Assembly: GCA_946886425.1 (NCBI GenBank)
Contig: CAMPIP010000009.1
Location: 1 to 26,257, forward strand
Direction of reading: 5' to 3'
Origin: an uncultured Actinomycetes bacterium
GTDB taxonomy: Bacteria; Actinomycetota; Thermoleophilia; Solirubrobacterales; 70-9
DNA: 26,257 nucleotides
In this document: positions 7,740 through 13,934 of the stretch, in pieces
Numbering within the stretch: position 1 is the first letter of the stretch
Layout: the number at the start of each line of letters is the position of its first letter
Notes under the pieces: generated by a model
The model's input: the letters and a program-made list of their open reading frames with translations, nothing else
Databases searched by the model: none
What the model was told of the DNA's origin: nothing
Translations under genes and position numbers: made by a program

Positions 7740-8747
7740 TCAGAGCCAGCGGCGGCGGCGGAAGTACACAGCCATCGCGAGGAAGACGAGCAGCAGGCCG
7801 CCGACGATCACGTAGAAGTCGGTCTCGTCCCCTTCGCCGGGGACGCCGACGTTCATGCCCCAGATGCTGGCGATCAGGGTCAGCGGCAGGACGATCACGC
7901 TGATCGAGGTGAGGACCCGGAGGATGTCGTTGACGCGGTGCGAGATCACCGACTCGTTGGTCTCCTCGAGCGCCTCGACGACCTCCTTGTAGTTCTCGAG
8001 CATGTCCCAGATCCGCTCGTGGGCGTCGACGATGTCGTCGAAGTAGATCTCCAGGTCGAAGTCGGTCGCCAGGTAGCGCTGCTTGACCTTCTCGAGGTCG
8101 CGCAGCACCGGCCGCTGCGGCCGGATCACCTTGCGGAAGTTGATGATCTCCTGCTTGACGTTGGAGATGTCGCGGACGACCTCCTCGGAGCGTCCCTCGA
8201 AGATCTCGTCCTCGAGCGCGTCGAGCTTGTTGGCGATCTTGCGCAGCATCGGGAAGCAGTAGTCGAAGCTGTCGTCGACCAGGCGGTAGAGCAGGTACCC
8301 CGAGCCGCGCGAGAAGAGCTGTTCGCGCAGCTCCTCTTTGCTGCGACAGCGCTCGAACAGGTACTCGACCGGCTGCAGCGGCTGGTTGGGAATCGTGATC
8401 AGGTAGTCGGGCCCGACGAAGAGGTCGAGCTCGCCGGCGCCGAGGCGGCCGGCCACCGGGTCGAAGACCGGCAGGTGCAGGACGATGAAGAGGTAGTCGT
8501 CGTAAACGTCGATCTTCGGCCGCTGATTGCGCGAGAGCACGTCCTCGAGGTCGAGGGCATGGAACTCGAAGTGCTCCTCGAGCCAGGTTCGCTCCAGCGA
8601 TCCGGGTCGCTCGATGTTGACCCAGCGCAGGCCGGAGGAGTCGATCTGCTCGACGTTTGGCGTCTGCGGCTCAGGCGGCGCGGAGGGTCCGAGGACTTCT
8701 CCCCGTCGGCTTGGCCGCCGCAGCCTGGGCTTCGGAAGGTTCGGCAT
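7740..8747 (-). CDS. corA: CorA-family divalent cation transporter
   Basis: 335 residues from ATG 8747; a TTG at 8759 would add four. A large soluble N-terminal domain with long helices (for example LRKIANKLDALEDEIFEGRS and a stretch around LENYKEVVEALEETNESVIS) is followed by two C-terminal membrane helices. The selectivity motif GMN (in IWGMNVG) ends the first helix, and a basic RRRRWL tail ends the protein. CorA pentamers carry Mg2+, or Co2+/Ni2+, down their gradient across the inner membrane. The loop after GMN (GVPGEGDETD) is acidic, as in the family. It is divergent from the riboswitch-controlled operon. Ion specificity is not certain because Zn2+ and Mg2+ members share these features. 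Confidence 0.92.
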   Translation of the reverse strand: MPNLPKPRLRRPSRRGEVLGPSAPPEPQTPNVEQIDSSGLRWVNIERPGSLERTWLEEHFEFHALDLEDVLSRNQRPKIDVYDDYLFIVLHLPVFDPVAGRLGAGELDLFVGPDYLITIPNQPLQPVEYLFERCRSKEELREQLFSRGSGYLLYRLVDDSFDYCFPMLRKIANKLDALEDEIFEGRSEEVVRDISNVKQEIINFRKVIRPQRPVLRDLEKVKQRYLATDFDLEIYFDDIVDAHERIWDMLENYKEVVEALEETNESVISHRVNDILRVLTSISVIVLPLTLIASIWGMNVGVPGEGDETDFYVIVGGLLLVFLAMAVYFRRRRWL

Positions 8748-8839
8748 CGTTCTGCCCAATCGTCTCGGCGTGCGGGGAAGTCATGGTGACGACAAGGTTA
8801 AACGCCCAGCATGCGTGCGTAAGCCCTGGACCTGCCTGG

Positions 8840-8845
8840 TAGGCT
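8840..8845 (+). promoter_or_regulatory. -10-like box for the SAM riboswitch transcript
   Basis: TAGGCT lies 17 nt before the first base of the riboswitch P1 helix, which fits a transcription start near 8852. No convincing -35 is seen. Confidence 0.35.
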
Positions 8846-8861
8846 TCTCCCAACATAAGCG

Positions 8862-8988
8862 CCACATCTAGAGGGGTGGAGGGACTGGCCCAGTGAAGCC
8901 CCGGCAACCACCTCGAGTCTTGACTCGAGGGGAGGTGCCAAATCCAGCAGATCACTGTCGAAGACGGCTTGAGATCTGGAAGATGTGG
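8862..8988 (+). ncRNA. SAM-I (S-box) riboswitch aptamer
   Basis: The S-box core is readable: TAGAGGGGTGGAGGGACTGG from 8869, then a GAAGCCCCGGCAACC stretch ending at 8909 and GGTGCCAAATCC (8934-8945). P1 is CCACATCT (8862-8869) with AGATGTGG (8981-8988), 8 perfect pairs. P3 contains CCTCGAG/CTCGAGG (8911-8917/8924-8930) and P4 CAGATC/GATCTG (8948-8953/8973-8978). Aptamers of this class bind S-adenosylmethionine and usually switch off methionine or cysteine genes. Here the element lies 62 nt before a threonine-synthase-like gene that is paired with a sulfur carrier gene. Terminator and antiterminator sequences follow directly. Confidence 0.93.
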
Positions 8989-9017
8989 GGGATGTCCGAT
9001 CGGACCTCTGCCCCACA
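8984..9017 (+). promoter_or_regulatory. Antiterminator pairing of the SAM riboswitch
   Basis: TGTGGGG (8984-8990) is perfectly complementary to CCCCACA (9011-9017). The first strand overlaps the 3' half of P1 and the second overlaps the left arm and loop of the terminator. The two states are therefore mutually exclusive: without SAM this pairing would block the terminator. A perfect palindrome GTCCGATCGGAC (8994-9005) lies in the loop. Confidence 0.7.
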
Positions 9018-9031
9018 GGCGGAGGTTTTTT
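9004..9031 (+). terminator. Riboswitch-controlled intrinsic terminator
   Basis: ACCTCTGCC (9004-9012), a 5-nt loop CCACA and GGCGGAGGT (9018-9026) form nine pairs including one G-U, followed by a run of T (9026-9031). It ends 18 nt before the ATG of the downstream gene, so with SAM bound transcription would stop before the operon. Confidence 0.85.
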
Positions 9032-9049
9032 GTTGAGAGAGAGGATCGG

Positions 9050-10282
9050 ATGTCAATCGAGAACTTGAAGTGCAAGGAGTGCGGCTCGACCTTCGAGCTC
9101 GGCGCCAACTACTTCTGCGAGAACTGCTTCGGCCCGCTGGAGGTCACCTACGACCTCTCCGCGCTTGACGCGACCGAGGCGAAGCGGCGGATCCAGGCCG
9201 GCTCGCAGGGGATCTGGCGCTACGCCGACTTCCTGCCCTTCGAGGGCCGTCCCGGTGACCCGCTCGAGCCCGGCCTGACGCCGCTGCTGCGCGCCGACCG
9301 CCTCGCCGAGGCGCTCGAGCTCGACGCCGAGGTCTGGATCAAGAACGACGCCGCCAACCCGACTCACTCCTTCAAGGACCGGGTCGTCGCCGTGGCCGTC
9401 GCCAAGGCCCGCGAGCTTGGCTTCGAGACCGTCGCCTGCGCCTCGACCGGCAACCTCGCCAACGCCGTCGCCGCCCACGCGGCGGCCGCCGGCCTCGACT
9501 CCTACGTCTTCGTGCCGGCCAACCTCGAGGAGCAGAAGCTGCTCGCGACTGGCGTCTACGGGACCAACCTGGTCGGCGTCCGCGGCAACTACGACGACGT
9601 CAACCGGCTCTGCACGCAGCTCGCCGAGACCCGCCCCTGGGCCTTCGTCAACGTCAACCTGCGGCCCTACTACGCGGAGGGCTCGAAGACGCTCGCCTAC
9701 GAGACGGCCGAGCAGCTCGGCTGGGAGCTGCCCGACCGGGTCGTCTGCCCGATTGCCTCCGGCTCGCTGTTCACGAAACTGGGCCGCGGCTTCCAGGAGT
9801 GGCTCGACCTCGGTCTGCTCGAGGGCGACCAGCCGGTCTTCAACGGCGCCCAGGCGCTCGGCTGCAGCCCCGTCGCGACCGCCTTCGCCGAAGGCTGGGA
9901 CGTCTGCCGGCCGCAGAAGCCGGACACGATCGCCAAGAGCCTGGCGATCGGCGACCCGGCCGACGGGCCCTACGCGGTCGAGCTGGCGCGGCGCAGCGGT
10001 GGCGGCGTCGACTCGGTGACCGACGAGGAGATCCGCGGCGGCATCAAGCTGCTGGCCGAGACGACCGGGATCTTCACCGAGACGGCCGGCGGCGTCACCG
10101 TCGGCGTCCTCCAGAAGCTGGCCGAACGAGGAGAGATCGGCGCCGGCGAGCGGGTCGTCGTCTACCTGACCGGCGAGGGCCTGAAGACCCTCGACGCCAC
10201 CCGCGATACGTTCCAGATGCACGAGATCGACCCCAGCCTCGACAGCTTCGAGGCCGAGTTCCGCCAGGAGGTAGCCGTCTGA
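9050..10282 (+). CDS. thrC: Threonine synthase-like PLP enzyme
   Basis: 410 residues, fold-type II PLP enzyme. The N-terminus has a zinc-ribbon-like CKEC...CENC (Cys8, 11, 23, 26). PLP Lys109 lies in NPTHSFKDR, and the cofactor-phosphate/substrate loops are ASTGNLANAVAAHAA (Ser132) and PIASGSLFTKLGRG. Annotated threonine synthases convert O-phosphohomoserine to threonine; the more usual STGNTSAS-type loop is replaced here by STGNLANA. The ATG at 9050 is chosen for GAGAGG 5-6 nt upstream; the frame stays open into the riboswitch but that part is untranslated. A SAM-I riboswitch controls it and it overlaps a CysO-like sulfur carrier by 1 nt, so homocysteine or cysteine synthesis from a thiocarboxylate donor is a serious alternative. 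Family secure, reaction uncertain. Confidence 0.88.
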   Translation: MSIENLKCKECGSTFELGANYFCENCFGPLEVTYDLSALDATEAKRRIQAGSQGIWRYADFLPFEGRPGDPLEPGLTPLLRADRLAEALELDAEVWIKNDAANPTHSFKDRVVAVAVAKARELGFETVACASTGNLANAVAAHAAAAGLDSYVFVPANLEEQKLLATGVYGTNLVGVRGNYDDVNRLCTQLAETRPWAFVNVNLRPYYAEGSKTLAYETAEQLGWELPDRVVCPIASGSLFTKLGRGFQEWLDLGLLEGDQPVFNGAQALGCSPVATAFAEGWDVCRPQKPDTIAKSLAIGDPADGPYAVELARRSGGGVDSVTDEEIRGGIKLLAETTGIFTETAGGVTVGVLQKLAERGEIGAGERVVVYLTGEGLKTLDATRDTFQMHEIDPSLDSFEAEFRQEVAV

Positions 10283-10554
10283 TGAGCGTCACCGTGAAGA
10301 TTCCGACCCAGCTGCGCGCCGCGACCGGGGGAGAGGCCGAGGTAGAGGTGAGCGGCTCGACCGTCGGCGAGGTCCTCGACGCGGTCTTCGACGCGCACGG
10401 CGGCCTCCGCGAGCGGATCACCCAGGACGGCGACCTGCGCCGCTTCGTCAACGTCTACGTCTCCGGCGAGGACATCCGCTTCCAGCAGGGGCTCGAGACC
10501 CAGATCGACGACGGCGCCGAGGTGACGATTCTGCCGGCGGTTGCGGGAGGTTGA
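10282..10554 (+). CDS. cysO: Ubiquitin-like sulfur carrier protein, CysO/MoaD/ThiS family
   Basis: 90 residues ending in VTILPAVAGG. The free C-terminal Gly-Gly is what an E1-like enzyme (MoeZ/MoeB type) adenylates and converts to a thiocarboxylate. The beta-grasp pattern (SVTVKIPTQLRAATGG, FVNVYVSGEDIRF, DDGAEVTILPAVAGG) is closest, from memory, to M. tuberculosis CysO, the sulfur donor for CysM, rather than to molybdopterin MoaD. The ATG overlaps the TGA of the thrC-like gene by 1 nt, with AGGAGG 10 nt upstream. Translational coupling and shared SAM control indicate that the two products work together. No E1-like enzyme or Mec+ (JAMM) protease is encoded in the window. Confidence 0.88.
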   Translation: MSVTVKIPTQLRAATGGEAEVEVSGSTVGEVLDAVFDAHGGLRERITQDGDLRRFVNVYVSGEDIRFQQGLETQIDDGAEVTILPAVAGG

Positions 10555-10567
10555 CGGCTGAGGGACG

Positions 10568-10682
10568 GAGCCCATCCCGGCAGGGGTTCCGCTTAACTTT
10601 TTCGATGGAGAGCCGGGTTGCTGGCGCCGCAGGGCTGGCGCCGAAAAAGTACAAGACGCTCCACCCCTGCCGGGATGGGCTC
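10568..10682. repeat. 115-nt foldback with perfect 20-bp terminal arms
   Basis: Arm 1 (10568-10587, GAGCCCATCCCGGCAGGGGT) is exactly complementary to arm 2 (10663-10682). Inside, ACTTTTTCG (10596-10604) pairs with CGAAAAAGT (10642-10650), and the centre contains GGCGCC twice. The element fills the 120-nt gap after the cysO-like gene. Arm 2 includes the probable ATG (10675) of the nucleotidyltransferase gene. No T-tract follows. It may be a translation-controlling RNA structure, a terminator-like element or a small palindromic repeat. Confidence 0.8.
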
Positions 10683-11415
10683 TAGGCCGCCCGTAGTCAT
10701 TCTCTGCGGCGGTCGCGGCACGCGGCTGCGCGAGCGGACCGAGTCGGTGCCGAAGGCGCTGGTGGAGATCGGGGGGCGGCCGATCCTCTGGCACGTGGTG
10801 CAGATCTACGCTGCGCAGGGGTTCGAGCGGTTTCTGCTCGCGACGGGGTACATGGGCGAGGCCGTGGCGGAGTTCGCGGCGGCGGAGCGTTGGCCCGAGG
10901 GCGTCCGGGTCGAGTGCGTGGACACGGGGCTGGACACGCCGACGGGGGGACGGGTCGCGCGGCTCGGCGAGCGGGTCGGGGACGGGACGTTTTGCGTCAC
11001 CTACGCCGACGGGGTCGCCGACGTCGACCTCGGGGCGCTGCTCGATTTCCATCGGGGCCACGGCGAGCTGGGAACGATGACCGTCGTGCGGCCGCACCTG
11101 CCGTGGGGCGTGGCCGAGCTCGGCGAGGACGGGCGCGTCGATGGGTTCGCCGAGAAGCCGCGCAGCGAGCACTGGATCAACGGGGGCTTCCTCTGCTTCG
11201 AGCCGGGCGCGCTCGGCTATCTCGACGAGGAGAGCGTGCTGGAGCGGGAGCCGCTGCGCCGGATCGCCGCCGACGGTCGCCTCCACGCCTACCGGCACGA
11301 GGGCTTCTGGGACTGCATGGACACCTACAAGGACGCGGTCGTCCTCAACGACCTCTGGGCGAGCGGCGAGGCTCCCTGGCGGGTTTGGGACGCGGCCGGG
11401 GTGGAGGCCCCTTGA
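10675..11415 (+). CDS. rfbF: Glucose-1-phosphate cytidylyltransferase-like nucleotidyltransferase
   Basis: 246 residues. The N-terminal nucleotide-binding signature is VILCGGRGTRLRE with ESVPKALVEIGGRPILWHV (Lys27), followed by TGGRVARLGE and CVTYADGVADVD, which supplies the metal-binding Asp. TGGR and the INGGFLCFE and WDCMDTYKD segments match the RfbF branch, which makes CDP-glucose from CTP and glucose 1-phosphate; a generic sugar-1-phosphate nucleotidyltransferase is the alternative. ATG 10675 is chosen because the family begins there; in-frame codons run back to a TTG at 10618 within the foldback. No good ribosome-binding site is seen and the ATG lies in the foldback arm. It overlaps the next gene by 4 nt. 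Both are likely for a cell-surface or secondary-metabolite deoxysugar. Confidence 0.85.
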   Translation: MGSRPPVVILCGGRGTRLRERTESVPKALVEIGGRPILWHVVQIYAAQGFERFLLATGYMGEAVAEFAAAERWPEGVRVECVDTGLDTPTGGRVARLGERVGDGTFCVTYADGVADVDLGALLDFHRGHGELGTMTVVRPHLPWGVAELGEDGRVDGFAEKPRSEHWINGGFLCFEPGALGYLDEESVLEREPLRRIAADGRLHAYRHEGFWDCMDTYKDAVVLNDLWASGEAPWRVWDAAGVEAP

Positions 11416-12374
11416 AGCGGGCGCTCGTAACCGGCGGCCACGGCTTCGTCGCCTCGCACCTGGCCCGGGCGCTGCTCGAGCGCGGCGACGCGGTCACCGT
11501 GCTCGACCTGCCGGGCCCGCCCGTCTCCTGTCTGGCGCTGCAGGGGATCGCCCCCGCGGTCGAGCTGGTCGAGGCCGATCTGCGCGACGCGCAGGCGGTT
11601 GGCGCCACCGTCGACGCGGGCGAGTTCGACGTCGTCTTTCACCTCGCCGCCCAGACCCTGGTCGGGCCGGCGATGGCCGACCCGGTCGCGACCTTCGAAG
11701 CCAACGTGCGCGGCACCTGGGTCCTGCTCGAGGCCTGCCGCCGCGCCGAGGTCCCGGCCGTGGTCGTCGCCTCCTCCGACAAGGCCTACGGGCCCTGCGA
11801 GCAGCTGCCGTACCGCGAGGAGATGCAGCTGCGCCCGGCCTCGCCGTACGAGGCGAGCAAGGCGGCCACCGACGCGATCGCGCTCAGCTACCGGCCCGCC
11901 TACGGCCTCCCGGTCGCGGTCACCCGCTTCGCGAACATCTACGGCGGCGGCGACCTCAACTTCTCGCGCCTCATACCCGAGGCGGTCGCCGCGGTGCTCG
12001 ACGGCCGCCGCCCGGCGATCCGCTCCGACGGCAGTCCCGAGCGCGACTTCCTCTACGTCGACGACGCGGTCGCCGCCTACCTGGCGATCGAGCACGCGGT
12101 TGGCGCCGGCGGTCCGGCCGCTGGCGAGGCCTTCAACGCCGGCGGCGAGCAGCCCCACTCGGTCGCCGAGGTTGTCGAGGCGATCGCCGAGCTGGCCGGC
12201 GGCGGCCTCAACCCCGAATACGGACCCGGCAACCCCGCCGGCGAGATCGACCGCCAGTTCGTCGACTCCGCCAAGCTCCGCGACCTGACCGGCTGGCAGC
12301 CCCAGGTCGAGCTCCGCGACGGCCTGGAGCGCACGCTCGAGTGGTACCGGCAACATCCGGACGTTCGGCCGTGA
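11412..12374 (+). CDS. rfbG: NAD-dependent sugar dehydratase, CDP-glucose 4,6-dehydratase-like
   Basis: 320 residues, extended short-chain dehydrogenase. The Rossmann motif is TGGHGFVASH (7-16). Catalytic residues are Tyr146 and Lys150 in SPYEASK, with the SSDKAYG motif (Asp123-Lys124) resembling the SDK of 4,6-dehydratases. RFANIYGGGDLNFSRLIP and ERDFLYVDDAV are typical substrate-domain motifs. Pairing with the rfbF-like gene argues for CDP-glucose as substrate, giving CDP-4-keto-6-deoxyglucose. It is shorter than classical RfbG, so a 4-epimerase or another NDP-sugar dehydratase remains possible. The start is TTG at 11412, forming TTGA with the upstream stop, with GGAGG 4 nt before it. No further deoxysugar genes or glycosyltransferases follow. 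Confidence 0.82.
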   Translation: MKRALVTGGHGFVASHLARALLERGDAVTVLDLPGPPVSCLALQGIAPAVELVEADLRDAQAVGATVDAGEFDVVFHLAAQTLVGPAMADPVATFEANVRGTWVLLEACRRAEVPAVVVASSDKAYGPCEQLPYREEMQLRPASPYEASKAATDAIALSYRPAYGLPVAVTRFANIYGGGDLNFSRLIPEAVAAVLDGRRPAIRSDGSPERDFLYVDDAVAAYLAIEHAVGAGGPAAGEAFNAGGEQPHSVAEVVEAIAELAGGGLNPEYGPGNPAGEIDRQFVDSAKLRDLTGWQPQVELRDGLERTLEWYRQHPDVRP

Positions 12375-12380
12375 GGGCCG

Positions 12381-12408
12381 GTAAGAGTAATACCTGTATT
12401 ACTCTTAC
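12381..12408. promoter_or_regulatory. Perfect 28-nt palindromic operator of the toxin-antitoxin operon
   Basis: GTAAGAGTAATAC (12381-12393), a CT centre and GTATTACTCTTAC (12396-12408) form a perfect inverted repeat, strikingly AT-rich for this DNA. It ends 3 nt before the antitoxin ATG. Half-sites of GTAATAC type suit AbrB/MazE-fold antitoxins, so self-repression is likely. TATTAC (12397-12402) could also serve as the -10 of a leaderless mRNA. Confidence 0.85.
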
Positions 12409-12411
12409 TTC

Positions 12412-12684
12412 ATGAAGATCACCAGCAAAGGACAAGTAACGATCCCGAAGGTGGTCCGCGATGAGCTTGGTCTCCTGCCAGGCACCGAGGTCGATTTCGT
12501 GCGAGACGAAACCGGAGTGCGGATCGTCAAGGCGCCTGGGCGCCGGAGGGGGGAGGAGCTCGTCGAGCATCTTCGCGAGGCCGGCAAGAACTACACGATG
12601 ACCACCGATGAAGTGATGCGGCTCACCAGGGGAGAGGATTGGGGTTCTGAGCCCTTAGAGGGCGATGGCCGCGACCCTCGTTGA
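12412..12684 (+). CDS. vapB: AbrB/SpoVT-fold antitoxin (VapB-type)
   Basis: 90 residues. The N-terminal swapped-hairpin DNA-binding domain is diagnostic: MKITSKGQVTIPKVVRDELG followed by LLPGTEVDFVRDETGVRIV (about 1-42). The rest (about 45-90, including EELVEHLREAGKNYTMTTDE) is the part expected to wrap the toxin active site. The product should neutralise the adjacent PIN-domain ribonuclease and, with it, repress its own promoter at the palindrome just upstream. No ribosome-binding site precedes the ATG, so a leaderless message is likely. The reading frame overlaps the toxin by 20 nt. Which VapB subgroup is unknown; MazE-like proteins share the N-terminal fold, but the PIN partner makes VapBC the better name. 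Confidence 0.9.
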   Translation: MKITSKGQVTIPKVVRDELGLLPGTEVDFVRDETGVRIVKAPGRRRGEELVEHLREAGKNYTMTTDEVMRLTRGEDWGSEPLEGDGRDPR

Positions 12685-13090
12685 CGCGAACGTCCTGATC
12701 GACTCGTTTGATCCCCGCTCGCCATGGAAAGCTTGGGCTGACGAGCAGTTGATCGCCGCCCTGCAGGACGGCGCCCTGTTCGTCAACCAGATCGTCTACG
12801 CCGAGCTCTCGGTCGGCTTCCGGACGCCCGAGGAATGCGACCGGGCGATCGACAGCGGCTGGATGGAGCGCATCCCCTTGCCCTGGCCCGCGGCGTTTAT
12901 CGCCGGCCGTGCCTTCCTCGAGTACCGCCGCCGGGGAGGCACCAGGTGCTCGCCCCTTCCCGATTTCTTCATCGGCGCCCATGCCGCGGTCGAAGGGCTG
13001 CGGCTGCTGACGCGCGACGCTCGCCGCTACCGCACCTATTTCCCGACGGTCGAGCTGATCGCCCCCGAGCCGGGCGACCCGCCCGGCTAG
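12665..13090 (+). CDS. vapC: PIN-domain ribonuclease toxin (VapC-type)
   Basis: 141 residues, one PIN domain. The four acidic metal ligands are visible: Asp7 (TLVDANVLID), Glu47 (VYAELSVGF), Asp100 (LPDFFIGAHA) and Asp118 (LLTRDARRY). Toxins of this family cut tRNA or rRNA in a Mg2+-dependent way and are held inactive by the antitoxin encoded upstream. The ATG at 12665 lies inside the last 20 nt of the antitoxin gene, giving translational coupling; a short GAGGG sits just upstream. All active-site residues are intact, so the toxin appears functional. Its target RNA cannot be predicted. Two-gene modules like this often move between genomes, and the AT-rich operator hints at acquisition. Confidence 0.92.
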   Translation: MAATLVDANVLIDSFDPRSPWKAWADEQLIAALQDGALFVNQIVYAELSVGFRTPEECDRAIDSGWMERIPLPWPAAFIAGRAFLEYRRRGGTRCSPLPDFFIGAHAAVEGLRLLTRDARRYRTYFPTVELIAPEPGDPPG

Positions 13091-13093
13091 TCT
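13088..13093 (+). promoter_or_regulatory. -10-like box for the SRAP gene
   Basis: TAGTCT, whose TAG is also the stop codon of the toxin gene, lies 7 nt before the ATG of the SRAP gene. There is no ribosome-binding site. A leaderless start is likely. Confidence 0.3.
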
Positions 13094-13100
13094 CCGGCCC

Positions 13101-13931
13101 ATGTGCGGCCGCTTCACCGTCACTGCCAAAGACACCAAGAAGATCGCCGACCGCTTCCAGGCGGAGCTCGAGAAGGCGCTCGAGCGCGGGGGCGGGGGGG
13201 ACCTCGGTGAGAGCGTCCAGGACGCCGCGAGCGATGGCTCCAACGGCGCCAAGGAGAAACGACCGCCCGGGCTCGGCCGCTTCAACGTCGCGCCGACCCA
13301 GGAGATCCTCACCGTGCGTTCCTCGCCGGACCCGGAGGAGGCGGCGGCGGGCGAGCGCGAGGCGCGGCTGATGCGCTGGGGACTGGTGCCGCGCTGGGCC
13401 AAGGACCTCAAGGTCGGCTACAAGATGATCAACGCCAAAGCCGAGAACTTGACCAGCAGCCGGGCCTACGGGCCGCTGGTCGGCAAGTACCGCCACCGCT
13501 GCCTGATCGTCGCCGACGGCTTCTACGAGTGGATGCGGGCCGAGGACCCCAAGCAGCCGCGCCAGCCCTGGCGCTTCACCGTCGACGGCGGCGAGCTCTT
13601 CGCCTTCGCCGGGATCTGCACCCGCAAGGAGTGGGACAACCCGGAGGACCGCGGCGTCGACGGCGACGGCTTCCTCTATAGCTGCACGATCGTCACCACG
13701 ACTCCCAACGAGGTGGTCGCCCCGGTCCACAACCGGATGCCGGCGATCCTGTCCGGCCCGGAGGCCGAGGCCGCCTGGCTGAACCCCGAGCTCAACGCCG
13801 AGGACGCGGTGGCGATGTGCGGCCCGCTCGACGCGGCCCGAATGCAAAGCGCTCCGGCGAACCCGGCGCTCAACAAGGTCGGCAAAGGGATGGCGGAAGG
13901 ACCGGAGCTGCTGGTCGCCCCGCCGGCCTGA
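13101..13931 (+). CDS. yedK: SRAP-domain abasic-site sensor (YedK/HMCES family)
   Basis: 276 residues. SRAP proteins form a covalent link through Cys2 to abasic sites in single-stranded DNA and so protect replication. Cys2 is present in MCGRF, ready after removal of Met1. The other active-site residues are Asn111 (MINAKAE), Glu143 (GFYEW) and His210 (PVHNRMP). Residues about 28-57 (Gly-rich, then ESVQDAASDGSNGAKEK) form a hydrophilic insert before RFNVAPTQ that lengthens the protein relative to E. coli YedK, which is about 220 residues. The gene begins 10 nt after the toxin stop, probably from its own promoter. Function is well supported by the conserved residues. Confidence 0.95.
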   Translation: MCGRFTVTAKDTKKIADRFQAELEKALERGGGGDLGESVQDAASDGSNGAKEKRPPGLGRFNVAPTQEILTVRSSPDPEEAAAGEREARLMRWGLVPRWAKDLKVGYKMINAKAENLTSSRAYGPLVGKYRHRCLIVADGFYEWMRAEDPKQPRQPWRFTVDGGELFAFAGICTRKEWDNPEDRGVDGDGFLYSCTIVTTTPNEVVAPVHNRMPAILSGPEAEAAWLNPELNAEDAVAMCGPLDAARMQSAPANPALNKVGKGMAEGPELLVAPPA

Positions 13932-13934
13932 GCC

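Noticed and set aside
8969..9049. Upstream in-frame extension of the threonine synthase-like protein
   Set aside because: It would be translated through the riboswitch P4 region and terminator; GAGAGG and the family N-terminus support ATG 9050.
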